From positions 1-43,284 of the forward strand of contig JAIEOU010000010.1 of assembly GCA_019750255.1 (NCBI GenBank): DNA of 43,284 nt. Reading direction: 5' to 3'. The position numbers and the translations under genes were made by a program. This document shows, one piece after another, positions 24,458 through 31,329 of the stretch. The notes under the pieces are model-generated. The model ran no database searches and was not told the DNA's origin. It saw only the letters and a program-made list of their open reading frames with translations. Each line of letters begins with the position of its first letter. Within the stretch, counting starts at the first letter, position 1. This DNA comes from Patescibacteria group bacterium. Its GTDB lineage: Bacteria; Patescibacteriota; Minisyncoccia; Phycocordibacterales; UBA918.

Positions 24458-24485
24458 AACACAATCTTTTGACACACTTGATGAG

Positions 24486-24651
24486 TCTAGGACATGAAAC
24501 GATTACATGGCTCAAAATAATGCTATTTGATTTTGAGTAGATTTAGCAAAAGCTCGAGTCCATGACTCATCTTTAGAATACGTTGCAAAATATAGCTCGT
24601 TTGGAGACCTAGATAGGTCTCACATGGCTGCTGCCGATCAGGGACTCGAAA
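24486..24651. repeat. diverged intergenic repeat copy 2, ending in tRNA-Gln 3'-end fragment C
   Basis: Homologue of 22687-22851. Its outer part can pair GATGAGTC (just before 24490) with GACTCATC near 24565-24572, and it contains a GAGACC/GGTCTC hairpin (24605-24622). The last 22 bp (24630-24651) are identical to the 3' end of tRNA-Gln (24804-24825). Confidence 0.8.
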
Positions 24652-24754
24652 CTTACAGTTTCAGTATCCTGATTGGATAATTTGTTTCCTATCGTCACAA
24701 ATTATTCTCAATCAGGCTTCGAGTCCGCGCCACGCTTTTCTTTGAAAAGCTGCG

Positions 24755-24817
24755 CCTGATCGGCAGCACGAGAAAAAGCGCACACAGGCGCTTTTAACTC
24801 TCGTGCTGCCGATCAGG
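24755..24817. repeat. inverted copy of tRNA-Gln 3' end forming a hairpin with the tRNA
   Basis: Bases 24755-24773 are the exact reverse complement of 24799-24817, which include the tRNA-Gln acceptor 3' strand and the next bases. The tRNA terminator sits in the loop. Confidence 0.85.
24773..24795 (-). terminator. terminator of tRNA-Gln
   Basis: Minus strand AAAAGCG, 8-nt loop, CGCTTTTT: a 7-bp stem ending in a T-run, about 10 nt after the tRNA. Confidence 0.75.
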
Positions 24818-24876
24818 GACTCGAACCCCAATAGCTGGTACCAGAAACCAGAGTCCTACCATTAGACGAATCGGCA
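24806..24876 (-). tRNA. tRNA-Gln (anticodon CTG)
   Basis: A full cloverleaf: acceptor TGCCGAT/ATCGGCA, D-arm GTCTAATGGTAGGAC, anticodon stem CTGGT/ACCAG with loop TTCTGGT (CUG, reads CAG), T-arm with GTTCGAG. Discriminator is G; CCA is not fully encoded (G-CA). Its 3' end is copied in direct orientation at 24630-24651 and inverted at 24755-24773. Confidence 0.93.
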
Positions 24877-24962
24877 ATGATTCCAAACATTTGTCCGGCC
24901 GTTTCAACCACACCCCACCTCCCTCTTCTGGTGGCACTATAGTGCCAGAAAATAGCAAAAAC

Positions 24963-25595
24963 TCAAGGCTTGAGGTGGGCACTCCGTCCGTGGGAAAGTA
25001 CATTCCATGTGCACTTTCCTTTTCCCTCTTGAGGAGCAAAGCGTAAGTGCGTCACCCCGGTGTTCTTATGGCGCATAATCCGCACGAAGCGCCACAAGGC
25101 TTGGAGTAAACCCATACGCTTCGTACGGCAGCGGTATTCTACAAAAAAGTTTATAAACACCGAATGGGAGACCACTACTACCCGTGCGTCTTTAGGGTAC
25201 GATTCGAGAAATTGGCGCGAGGCCCATAGGCGCTCAATGAACTGGCCGTACGTTTCCCCATCACCGTATGAGGCGCCGTAAAACCAGCCAGTGAGATATT
25301 TAAACGTTTCAAGTCCAATAAAACGGCGTCCGATAATTTCGGTAGGGCGGCGCAATTCTTCAAACAGTGGCGACGTCTCCGGAATGAGACCAGTACTCTC
25401 CGCAATCGCCCGTGCAGTCTCGACCGCACGTAAATTTGTACTTGTCACTAGGTGCGTTGGTTCAATGACCGCCACAGCATCAAGCACCTTAGCTACCTGC
25501 GCTAGACCAACGTCGTTAAGGCGAGTATTGGCGTGCTGATGACGCCAGGCACGGTTACCGTCGGTCTGACCATGTCGAATTAAAAAGATTTCCAT
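24963..25595 (-). CDS. histidine phosphatase family protein (phosphoglycerate mutase-like)
   Basis: 210 aa. The catalytic RHG motif is FLIRHGQTDGN at residues 4-14, the second motif is TSTNLRAVETARAI, and the second catalytic His is in VVVVSHSVFINF. It acts on phosphoesters; the specific substrate cannot be told, and a cofactor-dependent PGM role is unlikely given the divergent middle. It starts 3 nt after the dnaX stop, so it is in the dnaX operon. It ends with TGA. Confidence 0.9.
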   Translation of the reverse strand: MEIFLIRHGQTDGNRAWRHQHANTRLNDVGLAQVAKVLDAVAVIEPTHLVTSTNLRAVETARAIAESTGLIPETSPLFEELRRPTEIIGRRFIGLETFKYLTGWFYGASYGDGETYGQFIERLWASRQFLESYPKDARVVVVSHSVFINFFVEYRCRTKRMGLLQALWRFVRIMRHKNTGVTHLRFAPQEGKGKCTWNVLSHGRSAHLKP

Positions 25596-25598
25596 GAG

Positions 25599-26636
25599 CT
25601 AATTTTTTGCGGTCACATCAATTATCGCAAGCTCGAGCGGTAACGCCGGTATGGGTGATCGTGCTACCTGATCCGCAGCTTCCAGAAAGCGGAGCAAGAG
25701 GTGCGAATTAAGCGGAGACCCGGTTGCTTTTGAAAGCGCGACGATAGTCATGCGGGCTTGTTCGCCAAACGACGCAAGTACGGTGGACTCGTCGTTCGGT
25801 ATGTGACGAAGAAGCAGTACGGCACGAACATGTTCAAGAAATAGCCGCACAAACATTTGCATATCGACGTGTGCTGCCGCTGCGTCGGAAACGGCATCGA
25901 GCGCTTCAGCCGTATTTCTTTCTGCTAGACCTTTCATTAACCGCAAAAGAAGAGCCACCCGAGGCGCACCAATAATCGCCGCTACTTCATCGGCACTTCC
26001 AATCGTATCGCCCGAGGCGAGAATGACCTTTTGAGTAATGCCAAGGGCGTCACGGAATGAGCCGTCAGCAGCAACCGCGATCAGATCAGCGGCATCCGGC
26101 GCAAGGACGAAGCCCTCCTTGCGCGCGATGTCGGTCACCGTTGTAGCGAGGACAGCGCGCGATGGTGAGCGGAAACGGAATACTTGGCAGCGAGACTTGA
26201 TTGTATCAAGAAGCTTTTCTTCTTCGGTGGTGGCGAGAATAAAAATGACATGGGCTGGCGGTTCTTCAAGAGTCTTTAAGAGCGCATTGAAGGCTTCCTT
26301 GGTGAGCATGTGCACCTCATCGATGATATACACCTTGTACTTAGATTCGTACGGTACGGTATGGACAGCTTCGCGTAGTTCACGGATATCGTCGATACCA
26401 CGATTAGACGCAGCGTCGATTTCGTAGAGGTCGAGGTCGCTCGTACCGAGGGCATCAGCAAACAACCGCGCCATAGTGGTCTTACCCGTCCCACGCGTGC
26501 CGGAGAACAGGAGCGCATGGGGAATTTCTTTTTTCTTGAGCGCCCCTTCCAGCACGCGAATAATATGATCTTGATCACGCACCTCTTCAAATGACTGCGG
26601 GCGGTATTTACGATATAGAGCTCCTGGTGATGACAT
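25599..26636 (-). CDS. dnaX: DNA polymerase III gamma-type subunit, zinc module missing
   Basis: 345 aa clamp-loader ATPase. Walker A is GTRGTGKT (46-53), Walker B is IIDEVHM (104-110), and the SRC sensor/Arg-finger motif is at 148-150, followed by the helical collar domain. Only about ten residues separate the Walker A helix from EIDAASNRGIDDIREL, whereas typical DnaX has a 25-30 residue zinc insert with four Cys there; it is absent. There is no tau-like C-terminal extension. TGATATACT (26644-26652) lies 7 nt before the ATG. Confidence 0.95.
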   Translation of the reverse strand: MSSPGALYRKYRPQSFEEVRDQDHIIRVLEGALKKKEIPHALLFSGTRGTGKTTMARLFADALGTSDLDLYEIDAASNRGIDDIRELREAVHTVPYESKYKVYIIDEVHMLTKEAFNALLKTLEEPPAHVIFILATTEEEKLLDTIKSRCQVFRFRSPSRAVLATTVTDIARKEGFVLAPDAADLIAVAADGSFRDALGITQKVILASGDTIGSADEVAAIIGAPRVALLLRLMKGLAERNTAEALDAVSDAAAAHVDMQMFVRLFLEHVRAVLLLRHIPNDESTVLASFGEQARMTIVALSKATGSPLNSHLLLRFLEAADQVARSPIPALPLELAIIDVTAKN

Positions 26637-26643
26637 GCGCAGT

Positions 26644-26652
26644 AGTATATCA
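26644..26652 (-). promoter_or_regulatory. extended -10 of dnaX, leaderless type
   Basis: TGATATACT on the minus strand, 7 nt before the dnaX ATG at 26636, located inside the 18-bp gap to the upstream gene. Confidence 0.65.
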
Positions 26653-26654
26653 AA

Positions 26655-27527
26655 TTATTCAAAACGCACGTTTGCGGCCACAAAAGAACGCAAGGTGGAC
26701 ATGTCTGCCTTCAAATTAGCACTCCCCAAAATGACGTAGCCCAGTTGCCGCCGGCCGGCTACAAACGGCTCATCAAAGAGGGCGACAATCGTCCGGCCGG
26801 CGGCTTCGGTATAACCATGCTTTCCACCCAGATATCCGGACTCACTCGCTACCGGATTATTATTCACCCAACCTGTGTAAGGACCAATGTACTGGGTAAG
26901 GGTTGTAATATCAAAAACAAACGGGTGTTCGGCGTAGAGCCGGGTGGTAATGAGGGCCAGGTCACGAGCAGAAGAAACATTATCTGCAGAAAGTCCTGAA
27001 ACATCCGAAAAGCGGGTTCGGGTAGCCCCGTAGGTCGTTGCCATTTCGTTCATAGCAATAAGAAGAATATTTTCGTACTCACGCTCATAGGCGGCGGCGG
27101 CATCATTTGAAGATTCGAGAAGTAGCGGGAAGAGCAGTTCTCGGTAGGTGTACTCTTGAAAGGGCTCTAGCTTTCCAGCCCGTCCTTCCGCTTCCACATC
27201 ACTCCACGTGAGCGTAGTGGTTGCCTCCAGCGGAACCACAACTTCAGCCAGCGCTGCGGCCGGCAATTTGGTCACCGACGCAATCGGATAGGCCGTGTCC
27301 GCATCGTGCTCGGCCAGAATTGCACCTGTAACCGCATCAAACACCACATACGAACGGGCGGCAGTAAGTTCAGGCGCTGCGGCGTCAATGTGAAAGACTG
27401 GCGAAGGGTGGGCCACTGGACCATAGAGATGGAGTGACGCTACCACTGCATAAGCCGACAGCGCGAGTGCACATAAAACAACCAGGGAGATCTTCCCTAT
27501 AAAAAACCATAATACAACGCGACGCAT
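26655..27527 (-). CDS. D-alanyl-D-alanine carboxypeptidase (peptidase S11)
   Basis: About 290 aa penicillin-binding-type enzyme acting outside the membrane on peptidoglycan stem peptides. An N-terminal hydrophobic segment (residues 5-30) is a signal or anchor. The catalytic motifs are SxxK in YPIASVTKLPAA, SxN in LLESSNDAAAAYE, and a KTG variant, GGKHGYT, in which Thr is replaced by His. It lacks the C-terminal amphipathic anchor of DacA. The ATG at 27527 follows an extended -10-like TGCTACTAT by 13 nt; 27530 is also ATG. Confidence 0.9.
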   Translation of the reverse strand: MRRVVLWFFIGKISLVVLCALALSAYAVVASLHLYGPVAHPSPVFHIDAAAPELTAARSYVVFDAVTGAILAEHDADTAYPIASVTKLPAAALAEVVVPLEATTTLTWSDVEAEGRAGKLEPFQEYTYRELLFPLLLESSNDAAAAYEREYENILLIAMNEMATTYGATRTRFSDVSGLSADNVSSARDLALITTRLYAEHPFVFDITTLTQYIGPYTGWVNNNPVASESGYLGGKHGYTEAAGRTIVALFDEPFVAGRRQLGYVILGSANLKADMSTLRSFVAANVRFE

Positions 27528-27547
27528 CATAGATGCCTACATAGTAG

Positions 27548-27577
27548 CAAAACCCCGCTCAAAAGAGCGGTGTTTTG
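27548..27577 (-). terminator. intrinsic terminator after the Ala/Lys-rich protein gene
   Basis: CAAAACcCCGCTC (27548-27560), loop AAAA, GAGCGG-tGTTTTG (27565-27577); on the minus strand it ends in GGGGTTTTGC. Confidence 0.7.
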
Positions 27578-27597
27578 CTGTGCGCAGTGAGTGCACT

Positions 27598-28140
27598 TTA
27601 GCTTTTTTTGGACACTGACTTCTTTTCTGGTGGAGCTACTTTAGCAATTTTGTCCGCTACTTTCTTGGCAGGAGCTGCTTTAGGAGCAGCTTTCGCTGTT
27701 GCCTTTCTGGCAGTCGCTCCGGCCTTAGCGGCAGACTTTGTAGGGGTTTTACCATTGTCGGGCATCACCCGCTTGGCGGCCGCAGCTCCACTCACCACGT
27801 TTTTAGCAATCACCTTCCAGCCCGCCTTCATCTCCTTCTGGAAGTTAGCGAGGTCGGCCTTCGAAATTTTCTTAATTTCAGCCTGCGCGCGCGCAGCTTT
27901 TTCAATCAGTTCTTTGTAGTCTTCCTCTGTCATATTCTTGGCCTTCTCAATACCCTTCAGTACCTCCTTCTTGGCATCTTCCGCCCACCCAGCCACCTTC
28001 TTTCGATTCTTTTGCGCATCCTTACTGCCGTAAAGGAAGTACGCACCAGCGGCCGCTACAGCGGCAGCAGTTATACCCGCACCAATCCCGACCTTTTCTG
28101 AAGTGCTCATACTGTCGATTTTCTTCTTTGCTGTGGCCAT
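27598..28140 (-). CDS. membrane-anchored protein with histone H1-like Ala/Lys tail
   Basis: 180 aa. One transmembrane helix (residues 17-37), a helical charged middle (residues 45-115, coiled-coil-like, reminiscent of YtxH-type proteins), and a C-terminal 65-residue tail made almost entirely of Ala, Lys and Pro (AAPKAAPAKKVADK), like the H1/HctB class. The tail could bind nucleic acid or another polyanion; no enzyme motif is present. The next gene upstream encodes a small single-helix membrane protein, so both may belong to an envelope set. Confidence 0.7.
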   Translation of the reverse strand: MATAKKKIDSMSTSEKVGIGAGITAAAVAAAGAYFLYGSKDAQKNRKKVAGWAEDAKKEVLKGIEKAKNMTEEDYKELIEKAARAQAEIKKISKADLANFQKEMKAGWKVIAKNVVSGAAAAKRVMPDNGKTPTKSAAKAGATARKATAKAAPKAAPAKKVADKIAKVAPPEKKSVSKKS

Positions 28141-28181
28141 AAGAAATGAGTTAAAAAATAATGTTCACAACTGACTACCCA

Positions 28182-28475
28182 TTATTCATCATCTTCCTCA
28201 GCTGCTGGTGCACCCTTCCTTTTCCGTGAAGAACTGCGCGGAACACCACCAAAAAAACCAAATACACGAGCTACTCCGCCCTGCATAAATGAACGCACTG
28301 AAGCGACGTCTTCGGCGATGTTCACACTGCCCTCTTCGATACGTTCAATTATCTTCCTTAGAGACTGTGTAATCCTATACACATGAAAGAGTATAACGCA
28401 CACGAAGACGCAGAAAACGAGAGTGGCGATACTCGCAATTAAAAAGAAAATATTCGCGTGTAGCACTTCGCTCAT
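28182..28475 (-). CDS. small single-helix membrane protein, 97 aa
   Basis: A long hydrophobic helix (residues 8-32), then an amphipathic stretch (YRITQSLRKIIERIEEG) and a basic-acidic tail (SSSRKRKG, AEEDDE). The layout recalls DUF948-type proteins but the match is weak. TGATACACT (28484-28492) lies 8 nt before the ATG at 28475; the earlier in-frame codon is a GTG at 28478. Confidence 0.65.
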   Translation of the reverse strand: MSEVLHANIFFLIASIATLVFCVFVCVILFHVYRITQSLRKIIERIEEGSVNIAEDVASVRSFMQGGVARVFGFFGGVPRSSSRKRKGAPAAEEDDE

Positions 28476-28483
28476 CACTGTCT

Positions 28484-28492
28484 AGTGTATCA
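28484..28492 (-). promoter_or_regulatory. extended -10 of the 97-aa membrane protein gene, leaderless type
   Basis: TGATACACT on the minus strand, 8 nt before the ATG at 28475. Confidence 0.6.
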
Positions 28493-28537
28493 GGTTATCT
28501 GGCACTGCGTGAGTGCCGGTATACACAAAGCCGCTGG

Positions 28538-29632
28538 TCAGGCGACTTGTGACAAAAAAGCGTTGACAGTCTCTTCAATTTCGACCAATGATTCTTTGGT
28601 CATCAGCTCCGCTCGTAAATCCACAGCTCCCGGAAACCCACCAACGTAAGCCTTGTAGTGCTTTTTCATAACGGCAAAGTTTTTAAATGGTAGCAACTCT
28701 TTAAACAGCCTGGAGTGCTCAACGAGTGCGCGCAGGCGCTCTTCAAGTGTCACGTACTCCACCCCTTCTGCACTGGTATCGTTCGCTATGATGGTGTCCC
28801 GGTTTACCCCGTGCGTCGGAAGTGCAAGCAGGCGAGTCGGCAGACGTTTTGTAGGATGGAAGAACCACGGATTCCCGAAGAGCGCCCGTCCCACCATAGC
28901 CCCATCGGCCCCACTAGCCATGAGCTTTGCTTCCCCATCTTCGCGCGAAAGCACATCCCCATTACCAATGATGCGGGTCGGTACCCCCAGACGATCGCGA
29001 AGTAATACGGCGGCTCTGACCCGCTCCCACCGAGCCGGAACCTTACTCAAATCTTTACGCGTGCGGGCATGAATGGTAAGTGCCGCCGGCGCGTGCGCGA
29101 GGAGATGCGGTATCCAAGTATCGACTTCATCATGGTTGTACCCAAGTCTGGTTTTCACAGAAACGGGAATACCGTCGTCTGCCCCCATCTTCGCGCCACG
29201 TTTCGCAGCTTCAATTATTGCGGCCGCTTTCGCTGGCGATTTAATCATCGCCGCTCCACACCCCTGCTTTTCTATTGACTGGTCCGGACAGCCCATATTG
29301 ATATCCACCCCGTCAAACCCAAGCTCACGACAAAGTGCCGCCGCATACTCCATATGTCCTTCATCGCTACTAAAAAGCTGCGCCACAATCGGCCGCTCTT
29401 CATGCGTGTATATGAGATCAGCCATCAGCTTCTTTTTACCTTCAGGCGTAGCACGAGCAAGGCCGTCGGCCGCTACAAATTCTGTCCACATTACATCCGG
29501 ACCGCCGGTCGTGCCGTCGGTTCGTGTGTGCGCACTATACTTTGCAATCATCCGGCGGAAGGGCGCATCGGTAACATCCGCCATCGGCGCAACAACAAGA
29601 AACGGTGCTGGTAGTTTCTGCCAAAAGTTCAT
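28538..29632 (-). CDS. dus: tRNA-dihydrouridine synthase
   Basis: 364 aa FMN-dependent enzyme reducing uridine in the tRNA D-loop. The TIM-barrel signature begins VVAPMADVTDAPFRRM; the active-site loop is DINMGCPDQSIEKQGCGAAM with the catalytic Cys; further motifs are VKTRLGY, LTIHARTRKD and GNGDVLSREDGE, then GADGAMVGRALFGNPWFF. It is single-copy here, ends with TGA, and has a promoter TTGCTT-16 bp-TACAGT whose -10 lies 6 nt before the ATG. Confidence 0.95.
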   Translation of the reverse strand: MNFWQKLPAPFLVVAPMADVTDAPFRRMIAKYSAHTRTDGTTGGPDVMWTEFVAADGLARATPEGKKKLMADLIYTHEERPIVAQLFSSDEGHMEYAAALCRELGFDGVDINMGCPDQSIEKQGCGAAMIKSPAKAAAIIEAAKRGAKMGADDGIPVSVKTRLGYNHDEVDTWIPHLLAHAPAALTIHARTRKDLSKVPARWERVRAAVLLRDRLGVPTRIIGNGDVLSREDGEAKLMASGADGAMVGRALFGNPWFFHPTKRLPTRLLALPTHGVNRDTIIANDTSAEGVEYVTLEERLRALVEHSRLFKELLPFKNFAVMKKHYKAYVGGFPGAVDLRAELMTKESLVEIEETVNAFLSQVA

Positions 29633-29638
29633 GCTGGT

Positions 29639-29666
29639 ACTGTACGGTGTAAGTGATAAAAAGCAA
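29639..29666 (-). promoter_or_regulatory. promoter of dus, leaderless type
   Basis: Minus strand TTGCTT (29661-29666), 16-bp spacer, TACAGT (29639-29644), then 6 nt to the ATG at 29632. Confidence 0.65.
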
Positions 29667-29696
29667 GCGGTTAGAGGTCCCTATTCAACCCTTTTC

Positions 29697-29725
29697 TCGA
29701 CAGTACCTATAGGGTGTACTATGAT
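29697..29725 (+). promoter_or_regulatory. promoter of the Gmm-like NUDIX gene
   Basis: TCGACA (29697-29702), 17-bp spacer, TATGAT (29720-29725). The ATG is 26 nt further on, so this gene has a short leader, unlike dus on the other side. Confidence 0.55.
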
Positions 29726-29751
29726 GCACCAATCAAATACGCTTTTTAGGC

Positions 29752-30204
29752 ATGGCTTGGATTTCAGACGAAGAGTATACATTTATTTTCAACACAGTCC
29801 CCCGGATCTGCGTTGACATGGTAATTCAAGAGGCACACGGAAAGATGCTTCTCACGAAGCGAAGTATTCCTCCTTACGAACATTTCTGGCACATGCCTGG
29901 AGGCGGGATTCGATTCAAAGAGACAATTGCTGAAGCGGCCAGTAGAATTGCGATTAAAGAACTTGGTGTCGATGTTCGTATTGTTCGCACTATCGGGGCC
30001 TGTGAGATTATGGATGACGACCTTTCCCCAACCGATCCACGTCACAGCATTAGTATAGTACTTGAAGTAGAAATAGTTAGCGGCGAACCCACCACCACTG
30101 ACGAATCAAGCGCCGTCGAATTTTTCGATACACCGCCAGAGATGATGCACCCTAGCCATCAAGCCTTCCTCACTCGCGAAGGTCTTCTAAAGCAACCTTA
30201 CTAA
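29752..30204 (+). CDS. NUDIX hydrolase resembling GDP-mannose mannosyl hydrolase
   Basis: 150 aa. The Nudix region reads PGGGIRFKETIAEAASRIAI then KELGV: the canonical RE and first E of EE are replaced (RI, KE), the same kind of change seen in GDP-mannose mannosyl hydrolases (Gmm), which cleave GDP-hexose at the sugar carbon rather than the pyrophosphate. FWHMPGGGI just before it is also Gmm-like. No polysaccharide genes are adjacent, so the role is open. Confidence 0.82.
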   Translation: MAWISDEEYTFIFNTVPRICVDMVIQEAHGKMLLTKRSIPPYEHFWHMPGGGIRFKETIAEAASRIAIKELGVDVRIVRTIGACEIMDDDLSPTDPRHSISIVLEVEIVSGEPTTTDESSAVEFFDTPPEMMHPSHQAFLTREGLLKQPY

Positions 30205-30257
30205 ATAGCATAAAGCAGATCCGGCGCTCCAGAGCGGATGTTTTTATAGATGTACAT

Positions 30258-31250
30258 TTACTCTGCGATTTCTGTAGCGGTCGGATTGAGCGTTGCCTCT
30301 TCATTCTCTGGTACTCTTTTTGTTGCCATGGTGTCATCCGTAGTAGTGGCTGTACTTGACGCCAGTGCGCTAGCCAATAGATCGGGATTAGTCTCGCTCA
30401 CATAAACTTTATTTCCGAAACGGAGGTCAATATAATAAAACGATTCATCACGCAGGTGAGTAAATTCATCTGACCGTAAAATCGTCCGCAAGTTATCAGC
30501 TACCTGAGCGGCTGGGTCTGCAAGCGCGGCACGTAGCTCACCGCCGGTTGTAAGGCCGTAATACACATCGCTTGCCGCATCGATCTCTACCGATGATACA
30601 TATAATCCATCAAAGGCGAGCAGCTCAGTAAAACTCACCGTATTCCAAAATGAATCAAAGCCCATAACTTCCTTGCCTATTTCTGGCGTTGTGCCGGGAC
30701 TGCGGTAGCGAACAAAACTCCCGCCCTCGAGCTGAGGCGCGTGCGCAAAGGCGTAACCACGTTCGTTGATAAACAAACACGTATCAGTTGTAATCGGAGC
30801 TACTGCTTCATCACACCAGAGCGCAAACGGCATATGCTCACCGTAGCTTATATGCAGACTCGTCTGCGAAGATCGTTGAATGACCACATCACGAATACGC
30901 TCAACCTGACCTACTGCAGCAAGCATGTCGGCTTGTGGGTAAAACCATGAGAAACGCCGAGGAATAATTTTACCGTAGGTACCATCAAGCACCCCTTCGG
31001 CGCGAGAACGGACTTCTTCTGCATCAATTGTTTCGCCTCCGGCGGCGGTAACACTAGCGATGGTCAGCGAGCTCACGCGCGTCCCGTACCAGATTGCAGA
31101 TATGGTCAGCGCCACCACCGAAAGCACTGTAACGCCGATAGCTACATGTCGAACAATCACCTTAGCGTTAGGTGATAACACAAAACGCTTTTTTGGTGGC
31201 TTCTCGAGCGGGCCCAGGCTCGGGCGTTTGTGGGTAGCGACTTTGTTCAT
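30258..31250 (-). CDS. FtsQ-like divisome protein (POTRA)
   Basis: 330 aa. Cytosolic basic N-terminus, one transmembrane helix (residues 35-56), then a POTRA-like domain (VSSLTIASVTAAGGETIDAE, IIPRRFSWFYP, LHISYGEHMPFALWC) and a second beta domain with FYYIDLRFGNKVYV near the end, as in FtsQ/DivIB. The Thr/Ser-rich tail is extra. It is not in a classic dcw cluster here; the neighbour is serS. TGATACCAT (31258-31266) lies 7 nt before the ATG. Confidence 0.82.
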   Translation of the reverse strand: MNKVATHKRPSLGPLEKPPKKRFVLSPNAKVIVRHVAIGVTVLSVVALTISAIWYGTRVSSLTIASVTAAGGETIDAEEVRSRAEGVLDGTYGKIIPRRFSWFYPQADMLAAVGQVERIRDVVIQRSSQTSLHISYGEHMPFALWCDEAVAPITTDTCLFINERGYAFAHAPQLEGGSFVRYRSPGTTPEIGKEVMGFDSFWNTVSFTELLAFDGLYVSSVEIDAASDVYYGLTTGGELRAALADPAAQVADNLRTILRSDEFTHLRDESFYYIDLRFGNKVYVSETNPDLLASALASSTATTTDDTMATKRVPENEEATLNPTATEIAE

Positions 31251-31257
31251 GCGTAGT

Positions 31258-31266
31258 ATGGTATCA
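31258..31266 (-). promoter_or_regulatory. extended -10 of the ftsQ-like gene, leaderless type
   Basis: TGATACCAT on the minus strand, 7 nt before the ATG at 31250. Confidence 0.55.
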
Positions 31267-31329
31267 CGTATAGACGGAAAGCCGCCCCGTACGGCGCGGA
31301 TTTCCTTCCCTAGACCGGTCCCAGGGGAA

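Noticed and set aside
29073-29816. 247-codon plus-strand frame opposite dus
   Set aside because: Shadow of the well-supported dus gene; low-complexity translation and no motif.
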